64,000 nt of DNA from contig CM062289.1 of assembly GCA_031216915.1 (NCBI GenBank), positions 247,381,187 through 247,445,186 on the forward strand, given 5' to 3'. The translations under genes and the position numbers were made by a program. The notes under the pieces are model-generated. The model saw only the letters and a program-made list of their open reading frames with translations, had not been told where the DNA came from and ran no database searches. This document shows positions 23,447-33,649 of the stretch, one piece after another. The number at the start of each line of letters is the position of its first letter. Position 1 is the stretch's first letter. The stretch comes from Pictodentalium vernedei (lineage: Eukaryota > Mollusca > Scaphopoda > Dentaliida > Dentaliidae).

Positions 23447-25599
23447 AAATGAAAGTGTCAATGACACCGTAGCTCAACTTGTCAAGACATGTACATGTTT
23501 AGTATGTGACAGCAATGACAAAGATTTAGGTAATGATCTGATAACAAAGGTACATATAAAGTATTGTAATGGTCTGTACATAAATACTGACCGTAGCCTG
23601 TAACAAATGTATAGGTAAAGTATTGTAAAGGTGGGTGACAGTCAGATGCTAAACTAGAAAAGAAATCTTTCAGTCCCAGAGTGGGTCTGACTGAACCCCA
23701 AAATATTTGTTCTCATAGCACAGTGATAACAAAGGCACCCCAAAACACACTCATTCCTGTCCCAAGGTGAAAACAAAGGTACCCAAGAAGTTTCGTGAAG
23801 ATCAGTTCATAAATACGAGCTGTATAGAAGTTGTGACAAAAAACTGATTGGACCTAATTTTGGTACAAAATGGCCACTGGCAGCCATCTTGAATTTTGGA
23901 CCGCACTCAGAAACACTCGTTCTCGTCCCAAGGTGATAACAAAGGTACCCCAAAAGTTTCGTGAAGATCGGTTGATAAATACAGCCTCTAGCCCGAGCCG
24001 TATTGACATGTGCACTTACAGTGTATAAGTAGCACTAAATAAATCAAAACTCATCTAATTCGCATAATTTCTGCACAAGAAAAAAACCAGTACTGTATGT
24101 GATGTATTCCATTTTACTAAATATTCATACAAAAATTTATTCAAATCAGAACTTTCATACAGAAGTTCTGTACAAAAGACTGATTGCACTAATTTTGGTA
24201 CAAAAATGGCTGCTGGTGGCCATCTTGAATTTCGGACCACACCCCAAAACACTCGTTCTCATCCCACGTTGATAACAAAGGTACCCAAGAAGTTTCATAA
24301 AGATCGGTTCATAAATACGGCCTCTAGCCTGAGCCATATAGAAGTCGTGTACAAAAAACTGATTAGACCTAATTTCGGTACAAAATGGCAACAGGCAGCC
24401 ATCTTGAATTTTGGACCGCACTCAGAAACACTTGTTCTCGTCCCAAGTTGATAACAGAGGTACCCAAGAAGTTTTGTGAAGATCGGTTGATAAATACAGC
24501 CTCTAGCCCCAGCCGTATTGACATGTGTACTTACTGTGTGTAAGTAGCACTGAAAAAATCAAAGTTCATCTAATTTGCATAATTTCTGCACGAGAAAAAA
24601 ACCTGTATTATATGTGATGTATCCCATGGTAACAAACATTCATACAAAAAATTATTCAAATCAGAGCTTTCATGTGGACATTCTGCACAAAAATCTGATT
24701 GCCCCTAATTTTGAACAAAATTGCTACAAGTGGCCATCTTGAATTTCAGACCGGACCCCAAAACACTCGTTCTCGTCCCACGGTGATAACAAAGGTACCC
24801 AAGAAGTTTTGTAAAGAGCGGTTCATAAATGCGGCCTCTAGCCCGAGCCGTATTGGCATTTGCACTGACAGTGCTGAAAGTAACACGAAATAAATCAAAG
24901 TTAGTCTAATTTGCATAATTTAAGCACGAGAAAAAAACCTGTATGATATGTAATGTATCTCATGGTACTAAACATTCATACAAAAAACTATTGAAATCAG
25001 AGCTTTCATGTGGAAGTTCTGTACAAAAAACAGATTTCTGCATCGTCGGTACAAAATGGCGGCTGGCAGCCATCTTGAATTTCGGACCGCACCCAAATAC
25101 ACTCGTCCTCGTCCCACAGTCATAACAAAGGTACCCAAGAAGTTTCATAAAGATCGGTTCATAAATACGGCCTCTAGCCCGAGCCGTATCCAATTGTTGA
25201 CGTACGGACAGACGGTTAATAATAATAATATCCCCAAAATCCCAAATGTTGGCCCGGACAGACAGATGGACGGACCCAACCCCACCCTAGCCAAACCAAT
25301 AGGATTAGGAGCTATTTTTCGGTTTAGGGGCTACTAAAACTAAAACCCCACCCCTGACCCCAACCCTAACTCCCCCGGGACCTAACCCTCCCCAACCTTA
25401 AGCCCTACTCTGGGGCTACCCCTAACCCCACCCCACCCCACTCCTAACCCTAACACTACCTTAATTTGGAGGTAGCCCCTAATAATAATATCCCCTAAAC
25501 CCCCAATGTTGGCCCGGACAGACGGTCGGACGGACAGATGGACAGACGGACTACGGGCCATGGCATAAGCTCAAATTTGGCTTTGCCAAAGTTGATCTA
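23447..25599 (+). mobile_element. HINE-like element B, complete, nested in family I
   Basis: The 5' end is atgaaagtgtcaatgacacc then gtagctcaacttgtcaa. The 3' end is caaatttggctttgccaaag then ttgatctaa. The 3' end holds a hairpin tttggc-ttt-gccaaa, and the 5' gtagctcaactt is the inverse of the 3' aagttga(g)cta. Between them are units of ~330 bp, each with gccatcttgaatt (23891, 24220, 24398, 24735, 25069), aacactcgttctcgtccca and cggcctctagcccgagcc; a 178-bp partial unit is also present. Near the 3' end lies a C-rich ccctaacccc tract and two gacggacag blocks. Internal minisatellite, subterminal inverted repeats and a 3' hairpin, with no coding capacity, suggest a Helentron-associated non-autonomous element (inference). 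Confidence 0.7.
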
Positions 25600-25600
25600 A

Positions 25601-25796
25601 TGATTCGAGTCAGCATTCATTAGTTACTGGATGGAAACTAAATTCAATATGGTTCCCACGGCAGCCATATTGTATTTCCTAGCTGGACAAAAATCAAAAG
25701 GAAGCATTGTCTTGTCATCCACAAGTTACCCCTAAAATTATGATCTGATCAAATAAGCAGTTCTTTAGTTATTGGCTGGAAACCAAAAGTTAATGG
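25601..25796 (+). repeat. Tandem repeat family I, right part
   Basis: Resumes with gattcgagtcagcattcatt, continuing the unit broken off at 23446, and ends near the SINE at 25814. Confidence 0.7.
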
Positions 25797-25813
25797 ATGG
25801 ACGCCAGATGCCA

Positions 25814-26195
25814 GATGGACATTATTTATTTATTTATTGATGTTTTAAGGTCACATATTTATGCACAATGGCTAATCATGACCGTGACAGTTTTACTGGT
25901 GGAGGAAGCCGGAGTACCCGGAGAGAACCACCGAGCAATGACAAGCAGCTGCCAGCTCCCCAACATCGTAACTCCGCACTGCAGCACAGGCAGGGTTAGA
26001 TTGGTTGAAGACATGTGTACCATCGACGTGCAGTACGCCTTAGTACACGGCGTCATCGTGCCCCCACGTGGGCAATGGAGATGAAGTTTCTTGCCCAAGG
26101 ATGCAACGCGGTTGCCGCAGGTGGGATTCGAACCGAGGACCTCTCGGCTTGCAGCCTGCACCTCTACAATCTGAGCCACCGCGCTCCTGCCGGAT
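25814..26195 (-). mobile_element. tRNA-derived SINE, best-preserved copy
   Basis: Read on the minus strand, the head is tRNA-like: A box tggctcagattgtagagg (26161-26178) and B box ggttcgaatcc (26123-26133), an internal RNA polymerase III promoter with normal spacing. A conserved core follows (complement of ggaggaagccggagtacccg), then a body, ending in a taa(ata)-type tail, the complement of attatttatttatttattga at 25814. Related copies at 30147-30498 and 15890-16212, and a tail fragment at 27865-27926. I do not assign it to a named SINE superfamily. Confidence 0.85.
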
Positions 26196-26305
26196 GGACA
26201 TGGTGAAAACAAAAAGCCTCAGAGAACATATCAAAAACCACTGACGATGGACGGACATGGTGAAAACATAATGTCCCTGAGAGGTTCTCGGGGGCATAAT
26301 AAAAA

Positions 26306-26425
26306 TGAAAGTGTCAATGACACTGTAGCTTGACTGTGTGTTGTCTTTGAAGAAAAGGATAATGTTTATGAAAGGATTATGAAATACGACAAGAATTGTG
26401 ATAATTGAGAATATGTTAATGTGGT
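26306..26425 (+). mobile_element. 5' fragment of HINE-like family A
   Basis: atgaaagtgtcaatgacact, gtagcttgactgtgtgttg and gaattgtgataattgagaat match the starts of 7598 and 27943. It breaks off after ~120 bp at gttaat. Confidence 0.7.
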
Positions 26426-26742
26426 GCTCAATGGCTGGACAATAATTGCATACATATATATACACACATACACATACATTCTCTCAGAAACATTGATACA
26501 TGGATCACTATTATCATTTATTGGTGCCCAATGCCACATCAGCAACCGAGGCTATATCATGGTGATAAGCAACAGAACCTAAAAGAAAAAGGGTATTGAA
26601 TTAAAACAAAATAAAAAAAAAAAACCGAAACAAAACAAACTTTACCCAAACAGGTATGTGAGTGTAACTTGACGAGTAACGAGGCAATCCTCACTGACTC
26701 AGTCACACCCACGCACCTGGCAATGTCAATTTATTACCAAAA
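26426..26742. other. Non-coding; likely LINE 3' UTR on the right side
   Basis: Contains an atatatacacacatacacat simple repeat near 26455. The part adjoining 26743 may be the 3' UTR of the LINE fragment. Otherwise nothing recognised. Confidence 0.4.
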
Positions 26743-27178
26743 TTAAAAGACCACTGAAGGAAATGCCTTTTGAAAAAGGTAGGTTTCAGTACCAGACTTG
26801 AACGATTCAAGTGATTTACTATTTTCTATGTCGATTGGAAGAGAATTCCAAAGCCTTGGGCCAGCAACCGCAAAGGCCCTATCACCAGCACTAGAAAATT
26901 TAGATACAGGCTGAACCAGATTGAGTTGACCTGATGACCTAAGAGACCTCGGTGGTTTGTGGATGGTAAGCAGATCGGACAGGTAGGATGGTGCAGATCC
27001 CAAGATACACTTAAACACCAAAAGGCCATTTTTAAATTGATTTCTTTGCGTAATGGGTAGCCAGTGTAACTCAGAGAGTACTGGTGTTATATGGCAGTAC
27101 TTTTGAGTTCTGGTTATGGCCCGTGCAGCACAATTTTGGATGTGTTGTAGTTTATCAAGAATAGATATCCTGGTGGTT
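26743..27178 (-). pseudogene. LINE (CR1/L2-like) ORF2, C-terminal fragment
   Basis: The minus strand encodes LQHIQNCAARAITRTQKY, then LSELHWLPITQR, then the region VFKCILGSAPSYLSDL, RSLRSSGQLNLV, GDRAFAVAGPRLWNSLP and SLESFKSGTETYLF. This run (ARxxTxTxKxxHITPxLxxLHWLPI..., then APxYLSDL..., GDRAFxxxxPRLWNSLP) is the well-known C-terminal tail after the RT domain in CR1/L2-type non-LTR retrotransposons of animals. Only the last ~145 codons remain, with the normal stop at 26743. The RT and endonuclease domains are absent, consistent with 5' truncation during target-primed insertion. The clade is judged by eye. Confidence 0.85.
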
Positions 27179-27864
27179 ATTCACTATACAAAATGTTAAA
27201 TGTATCTGATGGAAAGTGTGAGACAAGTGGCGGATAAAAGTTTGAGACAGACTTATTTAATACTCCAAGTGAAAAAGGAAAATAACTCTTTAAAAACAGG
27301 GTGTAGCAACACAGCATAACAATATACATAAGTTTATATCACGGTCAATCATCATAACAAATATAAAAAGTAAGTGATGGAAAGTGTGAGACTAGTTGCA
27401 GTTAAAAGTCTGCTACAGACTTATTCAATAATCTAAGAGCAAAATGGCAATAACTATATTGCCAAGAGGCACTCACCTGACAAAGTTGTTTAAAGAAGGA
27501 TTTAATTAACATCTGTGGCTAATCAACACCCCATACGGCTGAAGTAAAGTAACTATTCATAACTCTGTTGTCCAGTAAGATGATTTTTTCTGGTATTGAG
27601 ATGCTACCACACAAATAATGCCCAGATTTCCAGTAATGCAATGGAGCCCAAATATCAAGGTAGGGATGTAACTTGAACAAACTTGAACTGACTTGAACTC
27701 AAGGGCAGCAGAGCTGGGGGTGGGGGCACATGTCCCTCCCCACCCCCACTCCCCCACCCACTTTTTCCACCAATTATAGGTACCCAAACCGGCATTTTCT
27801 GACATAACGTACACAACACATCACCTATACATATATGACCACATTGATTTTCTAGATTCAGGAC
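27179..27864. other. Non-coding; short imperfect repeat
   Basis: The phrase gtgatggaaagtgtgagac...gttaaaagt occurs around 27208-27250 and again 27374-27425, an imperfect duplication of ~165 bp. Nothing else recognised. Confidence 0.45.
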
Positions 27865-27926
27865 TTTATTATTTATTTATTGATGTTTAAGGTCACATAT
27901 TTATGCACAATGGCTAATCATGACCG
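27865..27926 (-). mobile_element. SINE 3'-tail fragment
   Basis: ttatttatttattgatgttt, aaggtcacatatttatgcac and aatggctaatcatgaccg match the tail end of the SINE at 25814. Confidence 0.75.
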
Positions 27927-27942
27927 TAGGACTTTATTGAAG

Positions 27943-29020
27943 AATGAAAGTGTAGCTTAACTTGACTGTGTGTTGTGTTTGATGAAAAAAATAATGTTCA
28001 ATGTTTATGAAAGGATTATGAAATATGACAAGAATTGTGATAATTGAGAATATGTTAATTTCTGTTCCCTGTGTGCTATGTTTTCAATAAAAATAGTTAG
28101 AGGTGTAGACTGTACTAAAGAACTGAGCGGTGGGTTAATGTGGCCCTTACAGTTAATGTATGTCAACCAAAGTTATCAGTTACAGTGAAATTATTCAATC
28201 CTATCAAGTTACAATGAAATCCCTTCATAAATATGGCCTGTAGACTGTGCTAAAAGTTTTTTGGCTTTGGGCCTATGTAGCCATCATGGCTGACTGATCC
28301 CAATCAAAGGAGTCGTCCTCATCTGGACATTATACTGAGTCATCCTACCAAGTTACAATGAAATATCTTCATAAATATGACATGCAGTTTGTACTAAAGG
28401 TTTTCAGGGTTTGGGCTCGGGTAGCCATCCCAGTTGAACGATCACGACCAAAAGGGGATGTTCTCATCTAGACATTATTTGGAGTCATCCTGCCAAGTTA
28501 CAATGACATCCCTTCATAAATATGACCTGTAGACTGTGCTAAAGGTTTTCAGGCTTTAGGCCCCTGTTGCCATCACAGTTAACCGAATGCGACCAAAAGG
28601 GGGTGTTCTCATCTTGACATTATATGGAGTCATCCTACCAAGTCCATAAATACGACCTGTAGACTGTACTAAAGGTTTTCGAGTTTTGGGTTCAGGCAGC
28701 CATCATGGCTGACAGATTGGGACCAAATGATGAAGTTCTCATCTAGACATCATACAGAGTCATCCTACCAAGTTACAATGAAATCCCTCCATATTAAATA
28801 CGACCTGTAGACTGTTAAAAGTTTTTGGGTTTCGGGCTTGGGCAGCCATCATGGTTTACAGATCATGACCAAAAGGGGGTGTTCTCATCTAGACATTATA
28901 CAGAGTCATCCTACCAAGTTACAATGAAATCCCTTCATAAATACAACCTGAGACTGTGCTAAAGGTTTTGGGGTTTTGGGCTCGGGCAGCCATCATGGTT
29001 GACCGATCGCAACCAAAAGG
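27943..29020 (+). mobile_element. HINE-like element D (family A, ~144-bp units)
   Basis: Starts gaatgaaagtgtagcttaac, a shortened version of the family A 5' end, then follows the 7620-7900 leader closely. The array has aagttacaatgaaatc at 28206, 28349, 28495, 28777 and 28917, a period of 140-146 bp with one shortened unit. It breaks off after aaccaaaaggagatgtta without a 3' hairpin. Confidence 0.75.
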
Positions 29021-29389
29021 AGATGTTACACACCAGTGCACATTGCTTGGTGATGCAGGCAGAGTAACTATAAAGTGAGAGTAGGAGTAATACTTATTCA
29101 TTTATGTACAGAGTTATTCCAAATTATGTTGACAGTGTTCCGATTTTCTCTTAAACAAAAACGAAAAAAACGAAAAAATTAAATCCACTACCACTACCTT
29201 AATCTGTGGTAATGGCCGAAGACATCCAATGCCACACAAAGACAGATGATGTGACACTATTCAATATTTGACACGATTCAATATTGACTGGTCAATATCC
29301 AATATCACAAAATAATGACGTTGAAGAAAAGTTACAATTTGGGCTCCTGTATTAAGCTCAAATATGAACCGATGGGCTTTATTTTAACA
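29021..29389. other. Non-coding spacer
   Basis: AT-rich; a small repeated caatatttgaca/caatattgac motif near 29260-29300. Nothing else recognised. Confidence 0.45.
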
Positions 29390-31398
29390 CCAGAGGCTCA
29401 AGTGAGCCTAAAATGCTCACCTGGCACAAGTTGTCAAAAGAGGTGAGTGTATCAGTAAGTGACCAACATACAGAGCCCAAATATAAACCCAGGGACTCAA
29501 TTTGAACAAATTTGAATCTGATACCCCTAGAAATGTCACACACCAAATATGAAAAGATTCTGACTGGAGGATCCGAAGAAGATTTTTCAAGAAATTTTCT
29601 CATATTGCAGTAAGTTCAACTTTTGGCTCCAATAAAGAGCCCAAATATCAACCCAGGGATCCGATTTGAACAAATTTGAATCTAACCCCCCTAGAGATGT
29701 TGTATAAAAAATATCAAAAGAATCTTGACTGGTGGATCTGAAGAAAAAGATTTTTAAAGATTATTCCCCATATTGCACTAAGTTAAAATCCAGACTCCCA
29801 TCGGGAACCCAAATATTGGCCCAGGGATATGATTTCAACAAAATTGAATCTGACCCTTCTAGAGATACTGTATACCAAATATGAAAGGATTCTGACTGGT
29901 GGATCTGAAGAAGAAAAATTTAAAAGAAATCTCATATTGCAGTGAGTTAAACTTTTGGGCTCCAATAAAGAGCCCAAATATCAACCCAGGGATTCGACTT
30001 GAACAAACTTGAATCTGACCCCCCTAGGGATGTTGTATACCAAATATCAAAAGAATCTGACTGGTGAATCTGAAGAAGAAGAGTTTTAAAGATTATTCCC
30101 CATATTGCCTTAAGTTAATTATTCAGGCTCCTGTATTGAATGCCATCATTTATATTTATTTATTTATTGATGTTTTAAGGTCACATATTTATGCACAATG
30201 GCTAATCATGACCACGACAGTTTTATGGGTGGAGGAAGCCAGAGTATCCAGAGATACAACAACAACTGTCAGCTCCCCAACATACTAACTCCACACAAGC
30301 AGGGTTAGCATTGGTTGAAGACAGGTGCACCATCGATGTGCCCTACGCCTTAGTACACAGAGCCACCATGCCCCCCATGTGAGCAATGGGGGTGAAGTGT
30401 CTTGCCCAAGGACACAACGTGGTTGCCGCAGGTGGGGTTCCAACTGAGGACCTCTCGGCTTGCAGCCTGCTCCTCTACCTACTGAGTCACCATGCCCCCA
30501 TTGAGCACCATCAGGTCTTGAACATGCATATCAAGTCACATACCAAATATTACCAAAATCCATCCTGAAACAACTAAGTGAAACGCAAAAAGGGCCACCC
30601 ACCTACCCCCGCCATACCAAAAGTTGATTTTTTTTTAAAAACTCAACTAAAAATGGTATCTAACCCCACTATGGATGCTGTACACCAATTATCAAAAGAT
30701 TCTGATCAGTGTTTTTAGAGATTTTTAATAAACATTTGCGAATATGCTGAATCAGCATTTTTTCAATTCCCTCTTCAGTGCACTATGACTCAACCGACGG
30801 CAATTTTTTTTTACCATTGAGTTCTACTGGTCCTAAGGATGCTTCATACCAAATAACAGATCTCTGTTCTTTGCAGTTTGGGAAATATAGAAATATAGGT
30901 GTTTGAAAATATTTTTACTTTTAGCTCCTGGTGTTCACATGGGGATGCAGGAAGCAGGAACAAATTTTTTGGCATGATTCATGTACTTATGATTCAAAAG
31001 TACCACATACCAAATTTGGTTCAAATCAGATCATCAGAGAAATCTTGCCCCTCCCATTACAATGGCAAATTTGGCTCCATGGACTTTGTTTGAACAAACT
31101 TGATTCTACACCTAAAAGGGAAGCTCAGTACCAAATATTGAGTCACTGTACCCACTGGTTCATGGGTGATTTTTTTTTTTTTAATTTTTTAAAAATTTAG
31201 GACAATTTTCCCCAACTGCCTCCCTATTGGGTTGGACAAAAGTGTGATGTCTGAACAAACAATCACCTCAAACCTGAAAATTAGATGAAATCGGCCCACG
31301 AGTTTTGGAGAAGTTGCAAACACCAACTTTACGCTGGACAAAGGATGAAAAGTGAGCACTAAAGCTCACCCTGACTTTCAGTCAGGTAAGCTAAAAAA
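29390..31398 (+). mobile_element. HINE-like element E (gctcacctgg family)
   Basis: The 5' end carries a small hairpin ggctcaagtgagcc followed by tgctcacctggcacaagtt. The 3' end is tttcagtcaggtaagctaa, whose caggt(a)agc inverts the 5' gctcacctg. The first kilobase is an array of ~165-bp units (aacccagggactcaatttga, tctgactgg(t/a)ggatc(t/c)gaaga at about 29487, 29650, 29818, 29980). A SINE (30147-30498) has inserted into it. Relatives: 57862-58130 (5' part) and 49140-51448 (same 3' motif). Confidence 0.6.
30147..30498 (-). mobile_element. tRNA-derived SINE nested in element E
   Basis: Same family and orientation as 25814-26195: tail complement atttatttatttattgatgt at 30154, core ggaggaagccagagtatccag, and a decayed B box (ggggttccaactgagg). 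Confidence 0.8.
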
Positions 31399-31689
31399 TG
31401 GTGCAGTAACATGGCATAATGAAATGCACGTTTATTCATCATAAAAAAATGTAAAAAGTAAGACAGGATGCGTATAAAAAAAATACAGTACACCGACATG
31501 GCATAACGATATGTGTGGGTTCATATCATACAAAATATCAAAACTATCCAAATGAAAGCATGAATCTAGTTGTGGATAAAAGTTTGGCATGGATGAATGG
31601 GTGCATGCATGGACACAGAGATCCCTATATACTCATGCTAAAGTGGGATAAACTAGAGGTACTCTGAGCAAACTCACAAAGTGATACCA

Positions 31690-31710
31690 CCCCCCCCCCC
31701 CCCCCCCCCC
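31690..31710 (+). repeat. Poly-C tract (21 nt)
   Basis: Uninterrupted C run after gtgatacca. Confidence 0.95.
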
Positions 31711-31918
31711 GCCCGTGCCTGAAATGTATAAGTTACATTATCTATCTCTCCCCTTGAAATGTCAGAATGGAATTATATTGCTTTATGCACATCTTCAAAT
31801 GGAGTTCTTCCATTGTGTAAAGTTTCATGAAAATTCTTCAAACAGTTTAGGAGAAGTTGCGCTTACAAGGATGGACAGACAGACAGATGGACGGACAGAC
31901 AGGGTGAATGCTATATAT

Positions 31919-31966
31919 CCCCCCCCCCCCAAACTTTGTTTGCGGGGGGGGGGGGGGGGGGGGGGG
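31919..31966 (+). repeat. C12 / G23 inverted homopolymer pair
   Basis: Twelve C, then aaactttgtttgc, then twenty-three G. It can form a hairpin, or a G-quadruplex from the G run; exact lengths may be unreliable in an assembly. Confidence 0.9.
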
Positions 31967-33094
31967 AGGTATAAAAATAGAGTATAAATTCAAATTTTAC
32001 ATGTGGTTAAATGCTGATGTAACAACATGTTGTTACTAACTTTGTCCACAACAATGGAGTTTTTGATGGATCTTATGGCTCTAAGCTTTGACCTAATAGC
32101 ATAGGAGAAACCAAAAAATATCAAAAGTTTTGACATCTTAACTTTTTGCAATGCCTTTTCTCTGCATCTATTGAAGATATAATTACACCAATAGAATGAT
32201 CATTCAAGTTGTGGCCACCACAAAATTGCTCAACTTTCATTCTTAACTAAGACTCTGGCAATATAAATGTAAAACATATCAGAAATTTTGGAATTCTGGT
32301 CATAACAATGAAATATATTTCAAAGTGTCAGAATTAGCAAGCCACAATGGCACTTTGTTATGCATGCATCAATTAACCCTGCAGTTCAATTTAATCTGAT
32401 ACAATGCAAATCTGCTCATTAATACTATAAAATTCCACATGTGGATGAGATATAAAAACATCAACATCTAAACTGAGTGCACAGTGCTGAGATTCAGTGA
32501 TCAAATGACCTAATACTCTATGTGGATCTGAATAATGTTGCTTTGACAAAATAAGTGTCAACAGCGCAGAAAAAATTTATATTTCAATCAAAACCTCAAA
32601 GTATCTGATGGGTTATCACAATATGAGAGACATGTAGAGCATTATATGATACATGCATCTATTAACTATTCAAGGCATTTTTGATTTTTGCACTGTGGGT
32701 CTAGACAGGGGTTCAAGGAATGTTGAAATTTAATTTCATCCCACAGTGGTGAAACCGAGTGATCGTCTATCCTACAAGTATGCAGTCCTGAGTAACAAGT
32801 TCAAAAAGTTTTGAAAACCTGACATCAAATTTGCATGATATTGCATTATCGCTGTTAAAGGATCACCCCAACAGCTTACAATTTTTTTTTCTTCAAACTC
32901 CATGAAGATGCATTCACTGAAGCAATGCATATCAATAACATTGGGTTTTGAGCTGTGCCCACCATAAAATTGTTAATGTTGAAAGCTTAACCTTGATGCT
33001 AAGACAAATCAAACATCTACTAGAGCTGGCTGCCAGGGGTTGCTAATCCCCCTGAAAAAAAACACCCTCACACATCCACCCAGTGGTATTTTAG

Positions 33095-33440
33095 AGAAAG
33101 GAAACCAGAAAAAAATTAAGTTAAAGGTCACTGTGACCTTGACCTTTGGCCTAATGACTCCCATATAAATAGTGTTCTTCCTCACATAATACCCAACCCA
33201 CATGTTGAGTATGTGGAGAATGACAACTAGAAAAATTTGCAAGTTAAAGGTCACTGTGACCCAGACCTTTGACACAATGACCCTAAAATAAATAGGTTTC
33301 TTCCTCTCATCATACCCAACTCACATGTCAAGTTTGGTTTCCATCAACCAAGCAGAATGTTAATCAGAGTGGAAACAAGGAAAATTTATAAGTTAAAGAT
33401 CACTGTGATCTTTACCTTTGGCACAATGACCCTAAAATAA
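33095..33440 (+). repeat. Tandem repeat (~125-150 bp) carrying AGGTCA inverted motifs
   Basis: Three units contain gttaaaggtcactgtgacct (33120), gttaaaggtcactgtgaccc (33243) and gttaaagatcactgtgatct (33391), each followed by tttgacctttggc-type words and by aataaatag(t/c)(g/a)ttcttcctc. The first unit holds AGGTCA-ctg-TGACCT, a perfect inverted nuclear-receptor half-site pair with a 3-bp spacer; the others are progressively mutated. Confidence 0.75.
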
Positions 33441-33649
33441 ATAGCATTCTTCCTCTCATCATAACTAATTTGCTTTCCATCAGCCCGGGAGAATAAACTG
33501 GATGTAAGGTTGAACAATCTTGAAATTGAGTACCACCCACCTGCATCTGCGACAGGGTTCCTGTACACAACCCACTGCTTGTCATTTCTCAATAAAAGTT
33601 TATAGTGTTTCCATGTGGTAGCAACCCCCAACTCCAGACCATCGAGCTC

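Larger units (their letters stand above)
31399..33094. other. Non-coding with homopolymer tracts
   Basis: Holds the poly-C run at 31690-31710, gacggacag microsatellite (31870-31900), and the C12/G23 pair at 31919-31966. From 32,000 to 33,090 the sequence is AT-rich and unmatched, with stops in all frames. Confidence 0.5.

Noticed and set aside
25330-25480. Interstitial telomere (ccctaacccc-like text)
   Set aside because: Irregular C-rich text with mixed spacing, not (TTAGGG)n. It is the low-complexity 3' part of HINE-like element B.
23040-25800. CRISPR-like array from regularly spaced repeats
   Set aside because: Units of 180-330 bp without short repeat/unique spacer alternation in an animal genome: minisatellites, not CRISPR.
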